Positions 32,775 through 33,457 of a stretch of 33,457 nt of DNA are shown here, piece by piece. The notes under the pieces were generated by a model, which was not told the origin of the DNA, ran no database searches, and worked only from the letters and a program-made list of their open reading frames with translations. A program made the translations under genes and the position numbers. The stretch comes from Oligoflexia bacterium (GTDB taxonomy: Bacteria > Bdellovibrionota > Bacteriovoracia > Bacteriovoracales > Bacteriovoracaceae). Each line of letters begins with the position of its first letter. The stretch's first letter is position 1. Location: contig JADGAM010000028.1 in assembly GCA_015232015.1 (NCBI GenBank), positions 1-33,457 on the forward strand. Reading direction: 5' to 3'.

Positions 32775-33457
32775 AAAAAATTAATCTACGTTGATAACAA
32801 TGCAACTACACCTGTTGCTCCCGAAGTATTCGAGGCAATGGTTCCATATTTTAGAAGCGAATATTTTAATCCAAGTTCAGCATACAACGAAGCACTCTTT
32901 GCTCATACTAGTGTAGAAAAATCCAGAGGAACAATTGCTCAATTATTAGGCAATGTTGATCCAACTGAGATCACATTTACTTCTTGTGCTACAGAAAGTA
33001 ATAATATGGCAATCTTTGGAGCATTGAGGGCCAATCAAAATCGCAATCACATAATAACTACAACAGTTGAGCATCCAGCGGTTCTCCAAGTATGTAAAGA
33101 GGTGCAAAAGTACGGTGCGAAGGTAACATATCTTCCTGTTAACCGTAGCGGAGAATTGGATATCACTGAGTTTGTGAAGGCGCTTACTGCAGATACATTA
33201 CTTGTCTCTATCATGCATGCAAATAATGAAACAGGGGTAATATTTCCTATTGAAGAGTTATCACGTATAACTAAAGAGACTAATCCAAAAATTATTTTTC
33301 ATACAGATGCAACTCAGACTGTAGGTAAATTAAATATTGATTTAAATAGTAATAGTGGAAATTTTCGTTATGTTGACCTACTCTCTTTTTCAGGCCATAA
33401 ACTTCACGCACCTAAAGGAATTGGATCTATCTTCATTCGTAAAGGAACATCTATTAG
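32751..33457 (+). CDS. nifS: Cysteine desulfurase, 5' part
   Basis: 235 residues are visible before the window ends; the whole protein should be near 390-400. PLP-binding features of the aminotransferase V family are present: VDNNATTPVAPEV (N-terminus), CATESNNMAI (79-88), EHPA with H108, HANNETGV (156-163), HTDATQTVGK (D186, Q189) and the Schiff-base Lys K217 in SGHKLHAPKG. The active-site Cys lies beyond the edge. It supplies sulfur to NifU, encoded 71 bp upstream. There is no strong ribosome site before either duplicated ATG (32751, 32763). Confidence 0.95.
   Translation, partial: MNSEMSSEKKLIYVDNNATTPVAPEVFEAMVPYFRSEYFNPSSAYNEALFAHTSVEKSRGTIAQLLGNVDPTEITFTSCATESNNMAIFGALRANQNRNHIITTTVEHPAVLQVCKEVQKYGAKVTYLPVNRSGELDITEFVKALTADTLLVSIMHANNETGVIFPIEELSRITKETNPKIIFHTDATQTVGKLNIDLNSNSGNFRYVDLLSFSGHKLHAPKGIGSIFIRKGTSI

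Noticed and set aside
31633..33457. nifU-nifS as evidence for nitrogen fixation
   Set aside because: No nitrogenase or other nif gene is present, and NifU/NifS serve as general Fe-S assembly factors in several non-fixing bacteria.

Overview
The window is AT-rich (about 30% G+C by eye) Gram-negative chromosomal DNA. It carries lipoproteins with clear lipoboxes, several outer-membrane beta-barrels (one Omp85-like), two secreted serine proteases (trypsin-like S1 and subtilisin-like S8), a transglutaminase-elicitor-like protein, a methyl-accepting chemotaxis protein, and housekeeping genes (ackA-pta, nifU-nifS, cobT-cobS, gloB). This mix in a low-GC genome fits the Bdellovibrionota, most likely a Bacteriovorax/Halobacteriovorax-like predatory or scavenging bacterium. 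That placement is inference from gene content; no rRNA or tRNA gene is visible.

Layout. 1-1983 (minus): a stand-alone CheY-like receiver followed by a large HstK-type kinase/AAA ATPase that runs off the left edge and has Ala in place of the catalytic Asp of its kinase loop. 2455-4652 (plus): a LemA lipoprotein and two TPM-domain membrane proteins, ending at a hairpin shared with the convergent operon. 4679-7490 (minus): a trypsin-like protease overlapping gloB. 7749-10630 (plus): a multi-TM chemoreceptor, a 180-bp palindromic MITE-like element, and a small Omp85-like barrel. 10743-13789: a Cys-containing secreted peptide, two Hsp20 chaperones (minus) and a transglutaminase-like secreted protein. 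14095-15060: a LysR-type regulator whose only well-placed start codon appears to be AUA, with a hexanucleotide repeat array just upstream. 15128-20414 (minus): subtilase, RNase II-family protein, a BON lipoprotein/YqjE-like/DUF883 stress cluster, and a beta-barrel. 20600-24773 (plus): M3-like metallopeptidase, cobT, cobS. 24770-26785 (minus): PKD-repeat lipoprotein. 27230-28969 (plus): exported coiled-coil protein. 29019-31370 (minus): ackA-pta. 31633-33457 (plus): nifU and the 5' part of nifS.

Three window-wide signals stand out. (i) Short tandem duplications of about 12-18 bp recur in and around genes, often straddling stop codons or ribosome-binding sites. (ii) The palindrome GGCC is strongly over-represented, mostly in the codon phase NNG|GCC. 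(iii) Gene starts are well marked by GGAG/GAGG Shine-Dalgarno sequences, which allowed several starts to be corrected and exposes the unusual AUA start. I saw no CRISPR array, no prophage and no intact transposase gene.
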